64,000 nucleotides of DNA from Acanthosepion esculentum (taxonomy: Eukaryota; Mollusca; Cephalopoda; Sepiida; Sepiidae): contig OZ038479.1 in the NCBI GenBank assembly GCA_964036315.1, positions 58,870,746 to 58,934,745 on the forward strand. The letters are read 5' to 3'. The notes beneath the pieces are model-generated. The model searched no databases and was not told the origin of the DNA. It saw only the letters and a program-made list of their open reading frames with translations. This document shows, piece after piece, positions 22,100-34,260 of the stretch (within the stretch, counting starts at the first letter, position 1; each line of letters begins with the position of its first letter). The translations under genes and the position numbers were made by a program.

Positions 22100-24560
22100 A
22101 TTGAGGGGTGTGGAAGTGTAATAATACCTAAGATTAGAATGGGTTCATAATACCTAAGATGTAAAATTATTTTTTAAAAAGAAAAAATCTTTCTTGATGC
22201 TTTTATTTTAGTTTTCATTTCAAACTAATAGACCAATTTTACTATTTCAAATAAGCAACATACTTTGCTCTATTTCAAATTTAATTTAAAATGACTGAAA
22301 GAAGTTTTTTTGTAAAAATAACTGATGATTTCAGTGCCATTTTTCTCAAAATTTCATAGAACTAAGTGGGGGTAACAGAGGTAGAAAAAAAAACAAAGAT
22401 AACCAAGATTTAAAAAAATAAAATTTAAAAAAGAATTTCTACCATTTGTTAATAAATCTTGAAAATTTCATTAAAATCTGACAATTATTTGATTTTGCTA
22501 GAGTTACCAAGTCAATGCATTTTTCAATGCAAAAAAAAGCTAAAATCTCCTATCCTAATTTATGTTGATCCACTGATACATGAAAACAAAATATTTCCCT
22601 AAATTCATGATTCCTCAGATTTAAAATTAATTTAAAAAAATGAAAATCTTTCTGCAAGCTTTTAATTTCCAGCTAAGTGAATTTAATATTTGTAATAAGT
22701 AAAGTATTTTGCTCTATTTCCAAATTACTTTAAATTGACTGAAAGGAGATTTGTTTATTCACTAAAATAATTGACTTTGGCACCATTTTTAGCCATTGTT
22801 CATCAAAATGTAATTTTCTTTATTAAAAAATCTTCCAAAAATAAAATATGCTTTCCTGAAACTTCCTTTGAAGAATATTAGCTGATTTAAAGTAAAATTA
22901 ATCTAATTTGAAACAAATATTACTTCCGGTTTAAAATAGCATAGAAGTGCATGTTTTTAATACAGTGGTAACTGTTCATTTAAGGTGTTGATATGTTGAA
23001 TGACAGATAGATGTTTATCCAATGATTTTCTACAATGAATATATCTGTAAAAAAATAACTGTTGAATACAACATGAGAACCATTTTCATATAGTTTTTAA
23101 ATACTCAGTAATCTTAAAGATTTAAAAAATATTCTCCATAATCTAATGTTTTATTTTGACTTTAAATTTACTATAGCTCTTGCTCTTATTTTCTGATATT
23201 ATCATGTACAAGCATCTGTATCTACAAAAATCATAAAATTTTACACATGTAAAAAAAATTCAAAATTGTTTATGAAATACTGGGGACCTTAAATTGTATT
23301 AACTTTACTAATATTTTGTTTCCATTAAAATTTAAAAAAATGAAAACAATTCTTGTAAAAATTTTACTTATTGATTGAAAATTTATTTTTTCTGAAGACA
23401 ATAGTGTCCTTAATATATCTTATTCATAAAAGTAATTAAAAGCTTTTCTAATTAAAGAATGTCTTAGTTTTATTTCATTTTTTTACAGTAACTGGGGCTC
23501 CTGTTTCGCAAAAGAAATTACTGATTTTAATTTTCCAAGAAGTTCCACTATTAACTAATATAAACATTAAGTATTAAACCATTGACTTTCTCAAATATTT
23601 ATGAAATTAAATAAAGTGTGTGTAACAGATGTGTAAAAAAAACAACATTTCTACCAAGATTTTCGAAAGAAAAAACCATTCCTAAAATAATTTCGTCCAT
23701 TTGTGAATAAAATCTGACATTTGTTTTTGGCAACAATTTTCTAATCAATGTTTTGTAAAGCAAAAAAGATACTAAAATTTGCTATGTTAATTTATAGTTT
23801 GCCCATTGAAGAAAAACAAGATTTTTAACCAAAATCTAACATCCTAAAAAGGATTAAAAAAATAATTAAATAATCAATAAATTATTTGTCTTTCCTCTTA
23901 ATAATAAAAATTTTAATTAAACTTTGCTTTTATCAAGTTTGGGGCATTTTTTCATCATGGTATATTCTCTTTTCAGTGAATTAGTGGAGATATCTAAAAA
24001 CAAAAGACCATTTAACCAAAACTGTTAATCTTCTAAAAATAATTAAAACGCATATCATTTTTAGATACTGCCACAGATACACTGTAAAACGAGGATAAAT
24101 TTCAATCAACTATGACAATTCAACCTTATTTTGCAAATGAAACTATTATCATCTGACAATTTCTATGTCTTTTTTAATCTTTTGTCTCTTGAAGTGAGAA
24201 TCTGAAAAACTGACGCGGCCTCATTGAGTGAATATGTTAATGACATCAAACTAAAAATATTTTTATGCCGTAATTTTTTGTTTTTAAAATAATGCAACAT
24301 TTAACATGGTAACAGAAGTTTTTAATAGGAAAAAAAAAACAAAGCATAAAAACAAAAACAAAGAGAAAAACAAAAAAATGCAATAAATGTTTCTTCAGTA
24401 GTTTCTGAGAAAATAAAACTGCAACTGAATTTATTTTTGTCTTGCTAACAGACCCCCCACCACAAATAAAATAGTGTGAGAAATCAATAACGAATTCTTT
24501 CTTTCTTTCTTCATATAAAAATTATCTGTATTCTTCCACTTGCAGGCCAGAAAATTCGAT
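22100..24560 (+). repeat. Long non-coding repeat R2 followed by R1
   Basis: 22,100-23,040 matches 32,595-33,490 and 55,840-56,260 directly, and 58,915-60,380 in reverse. 23,640-24,560 is R1 type (landmarks 'tttcctcttaataataa', 'atcatggtatattctctttt'). The shared order R2 then R1 suggests one long AT-rich element with no detectable ORF. Confidence 0.5.
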
Positions 24561-24574
24561 CAGAAAAGCAATAC

Positions 24575-26000
24575 TGGAAGCAAGCATCAGCAATTAGAAA
24601 GGTGTCTCTCAGGTAATTAATAGAGAGCAGTTTTGGTTTGGAGTGTTAAAATGAACAAGCCATTCTTTGTCCCACTTCATAGATCGTAGGTTAATTTTTA
24701 GATCAGACTATTTGACATTATTGAACTAACCAAACTTCCTAACAAGACAGGAGTAAATGTTTGTGTCATCAGCAAAGATATCAAGTTGAGAGCAGGGGAA
24801 CAAATTTTCTGTGCACAGAATCATGGAATTGTTAATCTTTATTGAAATCTGGGTTTTTAATCTAATTGTAAATAATAAATAACAAATTGATTTTTTTTTA
24901 ATTCTTTCAAAACTTAACAACTGTCTCTCCAATTTTGTTTAATATTTTATTAAATATAAGAATAACATAATGTAGTTATTTTCTTTAAATTTGTTTTTAC
25001 AAACATTTGTGGTTATTTTCCTTATAAAACCTGAAAAATAATTAAGAACAAAAATGTTTACATAAAAAGAAGAAAAGGGGGTTGTCAATTTTCTAAGAAT
25101 ATGTTGGTTAGTTTAAATATTTTAAAACTTTTTAAGAAACTGTATGTAACGAATGAGATGAAAATCAGAAGGTCATGGCTTGGTCCTGGCCACCGAGATC
25201 CAATGCTAAAGTGGAAATGGGGAAGATACACATTAGTTGATGTCAAAATTGGAGGGAAGAGAGAGAGAGAGACGCGAAGATCAAACCAATAAGTTTAACA
25301 AATTAATTTCCTTTAAGGTTTCATACAATTTACAATTCAAATATTCTAAACAACTTGTTACCTTGTTTTATGAATATGAAAGAAGAGTAAATGCTATCAT
25401 GTGCCGACCATACAATTTAGAAATAAAGAAAAAAAAATTCTCCAAAAACCTTTCTATGAAACAACTGGCTTGTCTAAGCTTAGCATGACAGCAATTTTCC
25501 TGGATTTTCCTAATTGCATCATCTTCAGTGCTTCACCATTGTAAACAAATTTAAATTGAACAAAATAAAAAAAAGAAATCCTTTAATAACATTAACTATC
25601 AGTAATTATTTTTTCATATTTTATAATCTAAACCAGTTGTATAAATAAGTAACCAATTGCCAAGATGACTGAATCAAGTCAATATAGTGAATCAACCTCA
25701 AAAGTTGAGCTGGCTGTCGAACACTTTCGAGATGTCCAAAACAACAGCCTGAGATTCAACATTCTTATCTGAAGATAAACTCTTTCCAGTTAATTAATCT
25801 TTAAATTTACTAACAGAATTTGAAACACATCTCTAGGACAAAAATTGAATTTTAAAGAGAGTTTTAAATTTGTTGTTTACTGTTAAAAATTCCTGATTTC
25901 TTGTAAGAAAGAGGAAATTGTTGAGGGATATGATTGTTCGTGTTATTGGGCAAAAGTCTCAAACTCAAGAATACAAAAGGACAATTATGTGCAGAGTGGG
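24575..26000 (-). pseudogene. LINE reverse transcriptase remnant (copy 1)
   Basis: Two RT pieces on the minus strand. At about 25,755-25,690, AVVLDISKVFD is the RT block with the first catalytic Asp. At about 24,800-24,580, LDIFADDTNIYSC holds the catalytic FADD box, followed after a stop by WDKEWLVHFNTPNQN. The 24,810-25,640 stretch between them lacks the thumb/palm sequence, so part is deleted or replaced. DNA of 24,600-24,720 and 25,740-25,860 aligns with the second copy at 33,640-34,200. Dead non-LTR element; the ADDxNIYSC motif is the same in both. Confidence 0.7.
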
Positions 26001-28260
26001 AGTTTTAGTGATTCAGAAGCAGCCTCCCCACCAAATTAATATTTCTCTTCATATGGATTAGCTTTGGACCATTATTTTTCCACTAGAACTGAATTTTCTT
26101 TTGTTCAAAAAGTTATTTAAAATATATTTAAATTTTTTTTGTAAAGTTTGTGGTAGTATCTACTCTACTGTACATCAATGTTTATAAAGCAGATTAATCT
26201 GAAATGCAAATTTTATTGAAATCTAATTATATAGGTATATTCAATACTTCACCGAAAAAGAGCATACCCTGATGAAAAAGGGCCCCAAGCATGATTAAAC
26301 AATTTTTTATCATCTTAATGTTTATGTTAAGATGAGAGACCAAAATATTTTTTGAATATTTAAAAATTTTTTAATCCTTTCTAGCATGTCCAAAATTTTA
26401 ATTAAAAATCTTGTTTTTTGTTTGAGTCAGCAAAATTTACCTAAAAATCGATCATGTCAGCATTTTTTTAGAACATTGTAAACAAAAGAGCAATGCTCCA
26501 TTTAAAAATCTTGTAAAATTCAACTATACTTTTTCCAAAAGTTATTTTAGAAAAATTAGAAAATTTAAAGTATACTAAAAGTAAGTGGAAACAAACATCA
26601 CTTAATTTTTTAGCAGAATAAAATTTCATTGGAAATAAGAGAAGAATGTCTAACCATGGTGATTGGTTTTGGAGGTGCGAATTGACGTTTACATCTATGT
26701 ATCGACAACTAATGTCAGTTCAATTTACCGGACAGAAGTGACAGTATTTTCAAATTTTAAGTGAACCAGCTTATTTAACTATAAAGTAATTCTTAAAAAT
26801 TAAATACTTTCAAAAGTCTAATATTTTATTGATTATTTTTAGTTACATTTTTTAACAAAGATATGTACAAAGTCTGCACCGTTTCCATCCCTAAAATTGA
26901 ATCTAAAAAAGAAAAAATAATTGCAGTACGTCTCTCACTGAAAAAAAACATTGATTATATTTAAAAAATGAAAAGAAAATATTTAGTGAAATATATAACA
27001 GAAAAGAAAATTTAAAATTTTGAAAATGCGACGATGGTTGGTCAGTGAGAGAATTTGACACAAAATCAATGCAATTTATGAGTCTGGATACTCGCCATCA
27101 GGAGAAACAACTATTAAAACATGTAATATTATTTCTGAATTGTGCCTCTGTAGTTTTGCCGGAAACATTTTTAATACATTTTTTTGGCATATTAAAAAAA
27201 TTATTTTAAAAAATAGAAACACTTTGCAGATTGTAATAAGCTTTCAAATTAAAGATCCCAAAAAATAGATCAGTTAATAAGAGCATTTCCAGAGATTCAA
27301 ACTTAATTTTTAAATATTTAACAACTTTATTACATTTTGTATTTAAAATTGAAGAAAAAGAAAACAATTCTTGTAAAAATTCATTTTTCATTGGATAAAT
27401 ATTTTGGCTTTAGCCAATATCCTTATATATTATTCATAGAAGACATTAAAAGCTTTTTTTAATTAAATAATAATGTCTTAGTTTTATTGGGTTTTGTATT
27501 TTACAATTCAAAACTTAAAAAAAAAAAAAAAAATTGATGACTTATATTCTTCAAAGTCTTCTGCATTTAACTAAAAAATTATAAAAGTACACATATTCAA
27601 GTTTTCAAAAAAATTAAGTAAAGGGGTGGGTAACAGATGTAAATAATATATATTCTTACCATGACTTTCTAAAAAGCAAATATTTATTTTCATTTTGCTA
27701 ACACTAACAGGGAAATAAAAGAAATGAAAATATAGTGAGGCAAGTCAGTAAATAATGATTTCTTTCAAAATCATTTCGATTCTTCCACTTACCTTTTCAC
27801 TTGATTATAAAGCAAAAGAAGTTCAGAGGTGTAAGACAAGACTTAGTTCCTTGTATTTAAAATCCTCATATTTATGTTATGGAATGAAGTTATACAAAAA
27901 TTCATACCTGGTGGTTCTTTCCAACAATCAACATTGGCGTTGTTAAGTACCCAGTGTCCAACTCTTGAATCAATAAAATGAACGGGTAATTTGCTTTTTA
28001 AGCCCTGTGCTAAATATGTAATAAAAATTTGCTGAATAGTTATATTTAGGTGTAACTTTACATGCTTAATTCAAAAATAAAGAAAGAAATTTTGTTAAAA
28101 TCTACCGTTTAGGAGTTATCCCCAATAGTTTGGACTTATTCGCATTACAACACAGCAGCCATTAGTGGTGTTGTTTGCATACATTTGCTGCTGATTAGTT
28201 TGAGCGGAAGATTACATTGTTAATGGCCGTTGGGGCAATTCATCTTATTCCCTCAACAAT
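26001..28260. repeat. R1-family mosaic, no gene
   Basis: 26,220-26,770 is reverse R1 (close to 1,366-1,840). 27,600-28,260 is forward R1, including the block matching 4,255-4,440 and the empty SINE target 'caacattggcgttgttaag' near 27,929. Frames crossing this region are AT-rich and show no family resemblance. Confidence 0.5.
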
Positions 28261-28870
28261 ATTTTAATTTTTAATAACTGTTTGTTTTAAAAAAAGAACT
28301 GTGTGTCCAAAAGAACTGTGAAGTACACATACAAGGGAGAGAACTCTTCCTTCCTGACATTATTCTTTCCTCAATATCACTTTCTTCTCAAAATGAAAAT
28401 GAAATTTTTTATTATTATTCATTATTCAAATTACCTAGCCTACTGATCATATTTTCTTAAAAAACTTGTGTCATTAATTTCATTTTTTCATTTCATTACC
28501 TCATACATAGTCCTTCAAATATCCAGATTTATGGATTTCCTTCCTCACAAATCATTATATCAATGAAAAGTTACATATTTTTCAGAAGCATACAAGCAAT
28601 AATTGACATTGGCACAGCAAAAATGTTAGGGAGGGTTATATCTTCTGAAATGTATGCAATTAAATTTAGAAGCACCATTATCTGTTGCAGGTATCTCTGC
28701 CTAGTTTAAAGAAAAAAGGAAAAAAAAAAGATAATTTTCATCAATGCCTTGAAGATGAGATCAATTGCTAAAATCATCTTCTTGGGTCTATTAGCAATGG
28801 CACAAAGATGAGACCTGGAAGTTCACCTGGAATAGCAACTGGAATATTTATTAAATTAATAGTTAACAAT
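28261..28870 (-). other. Unit 5' block related to 18,480-18,600
   Basis: Minus strand 28,820-28,590 contains CAIANRPKK-like and ISEDITLPNIFA-like pieces that match the exon-like stretch of locus 1. Here an extra roughly 135 bp, including a T-run and CTTTAAACTAG, separates them. A weaker relative lies at 57,350-57,410. 28,310-28,460 also matches 43,030-43,170. Whether this is an intron-containing exon pair or just shared non-coding sequence cannot be decided from the window. Confidence 0.35.
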
Positions 28871-29274
28871 TGGAATAAAAACCCATCGTATAAGTTAAAT
28901 AATTTTTATAATTAATGTGCTTTTGTCTGCTCAGTTTAATTATATATATGAAAAAATGATTTTATTTAAGAATAGTAAACTGAGAAATTTATAAATAAGA
29001 ATGTGAAACATTTGATGAAATGATTTATTTTAAGGTCAAGATCTTTTTAATGAATAACACATGAGATGTCATCTATGTTTTTTTTAATATTGATACAAAA
29101 TGGAAGCAAATAACATTTAAAATAGGTACACTGTCAAAACCTGTGCAACAAGCATTTTTAATCTCAAGTATATGATTTTAAAAACATTTAGGTTGTTATG
29201 ATGGGCCTTGTTAGACTCCAATTTTTGGTTAGTAAAATTATAACATATGTTCATCATAACAACAAAGTGAGACA

Positions 29275-29310
<36 letters not shown>

Positions 29311-29339
29311 CAGGATTTATTATCAGAAGGATTTGGTTG
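28871..29339. other. Non-coding with (AT)n microsatellite
   Basis: 29,277-29,307 is an (AT)n run. 29,105-29,190 matches 18,905-18,995 and 43,175-43,265 (duplicated unit sequence). No gene recognised. Confidence 0.6.
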
Positions 29340-29840
29340 TACAAGTTTATACGAAATCAGAAATAATATTGACATGATCCAACAAAACACTGATCATTTT
29401 ATTTCATTCATAGAAAATACAATAAAAAATTTTCATACATTGACTTCTGTTTCCATTTGTATAATGGACAATTCTCAATTTTCTTTATATGGAATAAAGC
29501 AATTCATACCAACATAATTGTTTAAAATATAGATGGTTTTCTTTCATTCATGGATAAAGAAATACATTTTAAATTAAATAAAAATATGTCTCCCAAATTT
29601 CCATGCACTGTATTGTCTTGTTTGCATTTGTAAGCATCAAATTTTGACTGAACCACATGGAATTAATACACATTTTCTTTTCTATTATTAGCCTTTATGT
29701 TTTCAATGAAAATACAGATTCTTGTGTTTTATTTGTGATTTCACAAATGTTTGTAGACACAGAGAAAAGTTAATAAATATAATAAAATGTTTGTTTTTAT
29801 GTCAACCTCTTTATTTTTAAACGAACTTTGTAAAGATGTT
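29340..29840 (-). other. 3' flank/UTR of zinc-finger locus 2
   Basis: Member of the shared 3' block. Near 29,395 'ttttatttcattc' gives an AATAAA-type polyadenylation word on the minus strand; equivalents occur at about 46,955, 57,597 and 62,835 in the sister loci, which makes a conserved poly(A) site plausible. Confidence 0.5.
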
Positions 29841-30786
29841 GCTTAGTGTGTGTTTCCAAATGCTTTTTCAGTGGAAACTCCATGAAAATCTGAATATATA
29901 TTTGGCAAAAATATGGTTTTTCTCCAATGCATTACAGGTTTTACAAGAATGTTCCATATCAAAAAGGGAATGTGAATTCTCAGAAAAAGGTATATCCATA
30001 ACACTCTCAAGATGTTTTTAGCATGTGTGCATTTACACATGACACACTAAAACAGAACTTTTTACCAATGCAGAAACTCAGTATGCACAAATATAAGGTT
30101 TCTATCTACTGTGTATTTACATGATGCATCAAAAATGATTTGTCTGGAAATTCATGAGCAACCAGCACAAGAATATTTTGCTTATCCAGTGTCTATCAAC
30201 AAATATGACTTCCATGAAAATGCAGACCCACAAATACACAAGAATATGTTTAACTTTGTGTGTCTTTGGATAAACCTCGCCACCATGTGTAAATCAAACA
30301 TACAGTTAAAAACAATGTGATCTCTTACCAGTGTGTATTTGCATATGCTTCACCATGACTGAATTCTATAAAAATGTACACTCACAAAGTTCAAATGAAT
30401 ATGGTTTCAATCCAGTATGATTTCACATATGGCCTACTAAACATGACATATCTGAAACTGTAGATCCACAAGCATCTCAAGAATATAGTTTTGCTCCAGT
30501 ATGTTTTTCATATAATGTGAAAATGTACAAAGTTCACAAGAATTTGGTTACTGCCTAGTATGTATTCATATATGGCACACAGAATTTGACATACCTGTAA
30601 ATGAAGATCTCCAAACATAAAAAAGAGTATGGTTTCACTCCTGTATGTGTTCACATATGCGCCTCCAAATGTAAATCCAGATCTGCAAACTTCACAAAAA
30701 TATGCTAACGCTCTAGTGTGCATTTGCATGTGGTGTACTAAACCCGACTTGTCTATAATTGCAGATTTGGGAACATCACAAGCATA
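29840..30786 (-). pseudogene. Decayed fingers downstream of locus 2
   Basis: The minus-strand frame continues past the stop at 30,787 with YACDVPKSAIIDKSGLVHHM (second Cys replaced by Pro) and then FCEVCRSGF with lost histidines. 84-bp-like units with multiple lesions follow to about 29,840. These show the array was once longer. Confidence 0.7.
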
Positions 30787-31592
30787 TCAATTCTCTTCAG
30801 TGTGAGTACGCATATGCCTGACCAAACCTGACTTCCGTGAAAATGCAGACTGGCAAACGTCACAAGAGTATGGTTTCTCTCCAGTGTGTGTTCGTCTATG
30901 TGTCACCATATTTGACTTCCAAGAAAATGCAGATCCACAGACTTCGCAACAATAAGGTTTCTCTCCAGTGTGAGTATTCATATGACAGACCAAATCTGAT
31001 TTCCTTGAAAATGCAGATCTACAAAACTCACAAGAATATGGTTTCTCTCCAGTGTGAGTCCGCATATGAATGACCAAATTTGACTTCCATGAAAATGCAG
31101 ATCCACAAACTTCACAAGAATATGGCTTCTCTCCAGTGTGAGTACGCATATGACTGGCCAAATCTGACTTTCGTGAAAATGCAGAGCCACAAACTTCACA
31201 AGAATAAGGTTTCTCTCCAGTGTGAGTACGCATATGAATAACTAAATCTGACTTCTGTGAAAATGCAGATCCACAAACTTCACAAGAATATGGTTTCTCG
31301 CCTGTGTGTGTTCGCATGTGCATCCCTAAATGTGACTTCTGTGAAAATGCAGATTTACAAACTTCGCAAGAATATGGTTTCTCTCCAGTGTGAGTACGTC
31401 TATGAACATCCAAATCTAACTTCCGTGAAAATGCCGATCCACAGTTCTCACAAGAAAAAGGTTTTTCTCCAGTATGTGTTCGCATATGTATCCCTAAATG
31501 TAATTTCCGTGAAAATGCAAATCCACAAACTTCACAAGAATATGGTTTCTTTCTAATGTTTGTTTCCATCTGGCCTAAGTCGGAATTCACAA
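30787..31592 (-). CDS. C2H2 zinc-finger protein, nine tandem fingers (locus 2)
   Basis: The terminal coding exon appears to begin at 31,592 after the acceptor ATCTCAG; the first in-frame ATG is 31,569 (METNIRKKPYSC...), giving 260 residues. Nine consecutive canonical fingers (C-x2-C-x12-H-x3-H) are joined by TGEKP linkers. Helix positions -1,2,3,6 read RLHI, RLDV, QSHM, QSDI, RSDS, WSNI, RSDC, WSNT, RSGR, while the framework ([17 protein letters not shown]) is nearly invariant. Proteins of this design bind DNA in the nucleus; the target is unknown. No KRAB, BTB, ZAD or other effector domain is seen within the window. The array ends where a linker codon pair became AAT-TGA (HTEEN-stop), and fingers continue decayed beyond. 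Upstream acceptor-flanked sequence at 31,685 may be a 5' exon. Best candidate for a functional gene here; could still be unexpressed. Confidence 0.8.
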
Positions 31593-32594
31593 CTGAGATT
31601 AGCAATTGTCACATGAATATCTCCTAGCTCTCCTGTTTCTGCATATATACCATATATATTTCTCAATATTAATCATCGCGAACATCTGTGAATAACAAAA
31701 AGAAATAAAAGTTATATTAAATTAGCTACTGAATAATATATGAAAGCAGTCTTTATTATGATAGATATATAGTTATATATTAAGGTTAGTTCACTAATGT
31801 AGCAGCAGCAGCCAGAGAAGATATAAAATTTTCGCAGTGAAACAATATTGATTTACCATCACAATTTGTTCAATATATAAATAATTCTATCTTCAGAAAG
31901 AGATGTATCAGAATTAATATTTGCATTTTGATATCTTTAAATAAATTTTTTTATTATTCCTTAGATATCAATATTCTTGAAGATATGTCATGAAAACACC
32001 CATGTCCATGTCAAAATATGGTTGGATGTATGGGAAAGGACAGTACTATATAGGTGAAAACCCCAAATAAATAGATGGGTAGTCTATCACACACTACGGG
32101 GATGACAATGTAAAGCCCTCATTTTGGAAGACAGTGACAGGCTCTACACACAATCCCATGAAAATAAGAAAGAGTAGAAGTGAATAAAATATCAGATGAA
32201 ATATCTGAAATTAAATCTGTTCTCATTTGTCAAGATACCAAATTCATTAATTGATAAATCATGTCTAATGAGGCCACATGTATATTGCAGGACTGGATTA
32301 ACATTTTTGGCTTGGGAAGCTGAAAACTAGAACCTCAAAATGTGGAACAGCTTCTTTTTTATTAACTCACCTAGCACTGGCAGATAGCATAAGTTTTCTG
32401 GTATGGAAAGTGGAACTGACATCCAGGGTACCAAATTCTGACCAATTATGTTTTCTTCACTTTTCACTAATGCTCTTGAGAAAGGCATGAATTCAGCTTT
32501 CCCCATCTTTGTTAAATAACCAAGAAGAATCTCTTGACTTGGTTGGCAGTCAGTATCAGAAAAGAAAAATTCAAACCCTGTTTAAATAATAATA
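31593..32594 (-). repeat. Upstream segment of locus 2, with exon-like block
   Basis: ATTCACAG followed by ATG at 31,685 is the diverged equivalent of the 20,895 block. 31,690-32,590 aligns with 20,900-21,770. The word 'ggatgtatgggaaaggacag' at about 32,018 also appears inside the hAT-like remnant at 37,096. In the terminal-exon frame there are stops just upstream of 31,592, so coding starts at or after that acceptor. Confidence 0.55.
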
Positions 32595-33540
32595 TTAGAA
32601 TGTGTTCACAATACCTAAGGTTTAAAATCAACTTTTAAAACTGAAAAATCTTTCATGAAGCTCTTATTTTAGTTTCCATTTCAATCTAATAGACTAAATT
32701 TAATAATTCTAATAAGCAAAGTACTTTGCTCTATTTAAAATCTAATTTAAATTGACTGGAAGAATTTTGTTATGCTAAAATAACTGATTTCAGCACCATT
32801 TTTCTCAAAATTAAAACAAAATTTAGTGGGGGTAACAGATGTAGAAAAAAAGTATTTTTGACAAGATTTTAAAAATAAAACATTTAAAAAACAATTTCCT
32901 TCATTTGTAAATAAATCCTAAAAATTTCATTAAAATCAAACAATTATTTGATTTTTACTAGAATTACCAAATTTGATTGCAAAAAATAAAACTAAAATTT
33001 CCTAATTTATGTTCACTAACTAGGTACAAGATTCACAATTTCTCATATTTAAAATTAATTTTTACAAATGAAAAATCTTTCTTGAAGCTTTCCTTTTAGT
33101 TTTAATTTCAGTCTAATAGAGTAAATTTAATATTTGTTATAAGAAAAATAGTTTGCACTATTTCCAAACTACTTTAAACTGAGTGGAAGGGGTGTTATTT
33201 TTTCACTAAACTGAATTCAGTGCCATTTTAGCCATTATTCATGTAATTCTCTTAATTAAAAATCTTTCAAAAAGAAAATGTACTTTTCTGAAATTTTATT
33301 TGAGGAAGATTAACTGATTGAAAGTAAAATTAATTTGATTTGAAACAAATATTACTTACCTTCAGTTTAGAATATCACAGAAATGCATGTTTTTAATACA
33401 GTGGTAGCTGATCATTTTAGGTGTTGACATGTTGAATGATGGATGAATGTCCATCTTATGTTTTTTTACGATGGATATATCTGTAAAAAATAATTGAGGA
33501 ATATAAGAACACTTTTTTAATATAATTTTTAAGTAGTAGC
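32595..33540 (+). repeat. R2-family repeat
   Basis: Aligns with 22,120-23,040 over its length, including the block 'gcatgtttttaatacagtgg' near 33,384 that is also at 22,950. No coding potential. Confidence 0.6.
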
Positions 33541-33589
33541 AATGGATTTAACATAGACTTTCCTCTTCATATCAGTCAAGAATGTCCGA

Positions 33590-34260
33590 GCAGTCATGCA
33601 CCGGGTGGTTAGTATAATCAATGCTAATGTGAAAGCAGAAAGTGTTCTCTCAGATGATTAATAAACAGCAGTTTTGTTTGGGAGGTCTTAAAATTAACAA
33701 GCCATTCTTTCTCCCAGTTAAGAACAGACTGTAGATCATTTTCTAGATCAGCCTCCAATTTGACCTTATTAAACTAATCAGACTTCCTATTGAAACAGGA
33801 GTAAATATTTATGTCATCAGCATAGATAGGAAGTTGAGAGCTGATGCCATCAGGGAGGAGGCCATTGATAAAAATTGAGAACAAAGTAGGACCAAGGATA
33901 AAGAATTTCAAAGATTGACAGTTTAGGGCAACTTTCAATTCATGATTTGATATGAAAGACAGAATCAGTTCAAAATTCATCCAGAGATGCCGGGGGGGGG
34001 GGGTACACAATGAACAAGACTGGTGTGTCAAACCCTGTCAAATGCTTTCACAATGTCTAAGTAACAGCCTGATCTTCACCATGATAGACTCTTTCTAATT
34101 AATTATTCTTTGAATTTACCAAAAGAATTTGAAACACATCTCTAGGACAAATATTGGATATTAAAGAGCATTTTAAATTTGCTGTTTATTGTTAAATGCT
34201 TCTTAGAGCTACAAGGGATAGGGTATCATGAACATTACCGTTCTGAGGCAGAGGTGGGAG
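33590..34260 (-). pseudogene. LINE reverse transcriptase remnant (copy 2)
   Basis: Minus-strand pieces in order: LDIVKAFDRV (about 34,060), GPTLFSIFINGLLPDG (about 33,880), LPIYADDINIYSC (about 33,810, catalytic YADD box), then after a stop KVKLEADLENDLQSVLNWEK and EWLVNFKTSQTKLLF (about 33,690). This is a continuous RT palm and thumb order of a non-LTR retrotransposon of jockey-like organisation. Frameshifts occur around a 12-base G-run (33,992-34,003) and near 33,910; an in-frame stop follows the YADD block. No endonuclease is seen. Same family as the 24.6-26.0 kb copy. Confidence 0.8.

Noticed and set aside
29117..29344. 75-codon frame with repeated Tyr-Ile
   Set aside because: Produced by the (AT)n microsatellite.
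30837..31556. Plus-strand open frames opposite the zinc-finger arrays (repeating [18 protein letters not shown] peptides); likewise at 49.3-49.6 and 63.4-63.96 kb
   Set aside because: They are antisense images of the finger repeats; their periodicity follows from the 84-bp unit and they match no protein family.
30787..31605. Regular 84-bp direct repeats resembling a CRISPR-like array
   Set aside because: The repeats are in-frame C2H2 finger units with TGEKP linkers; no constant repeat/variable spacer structure.
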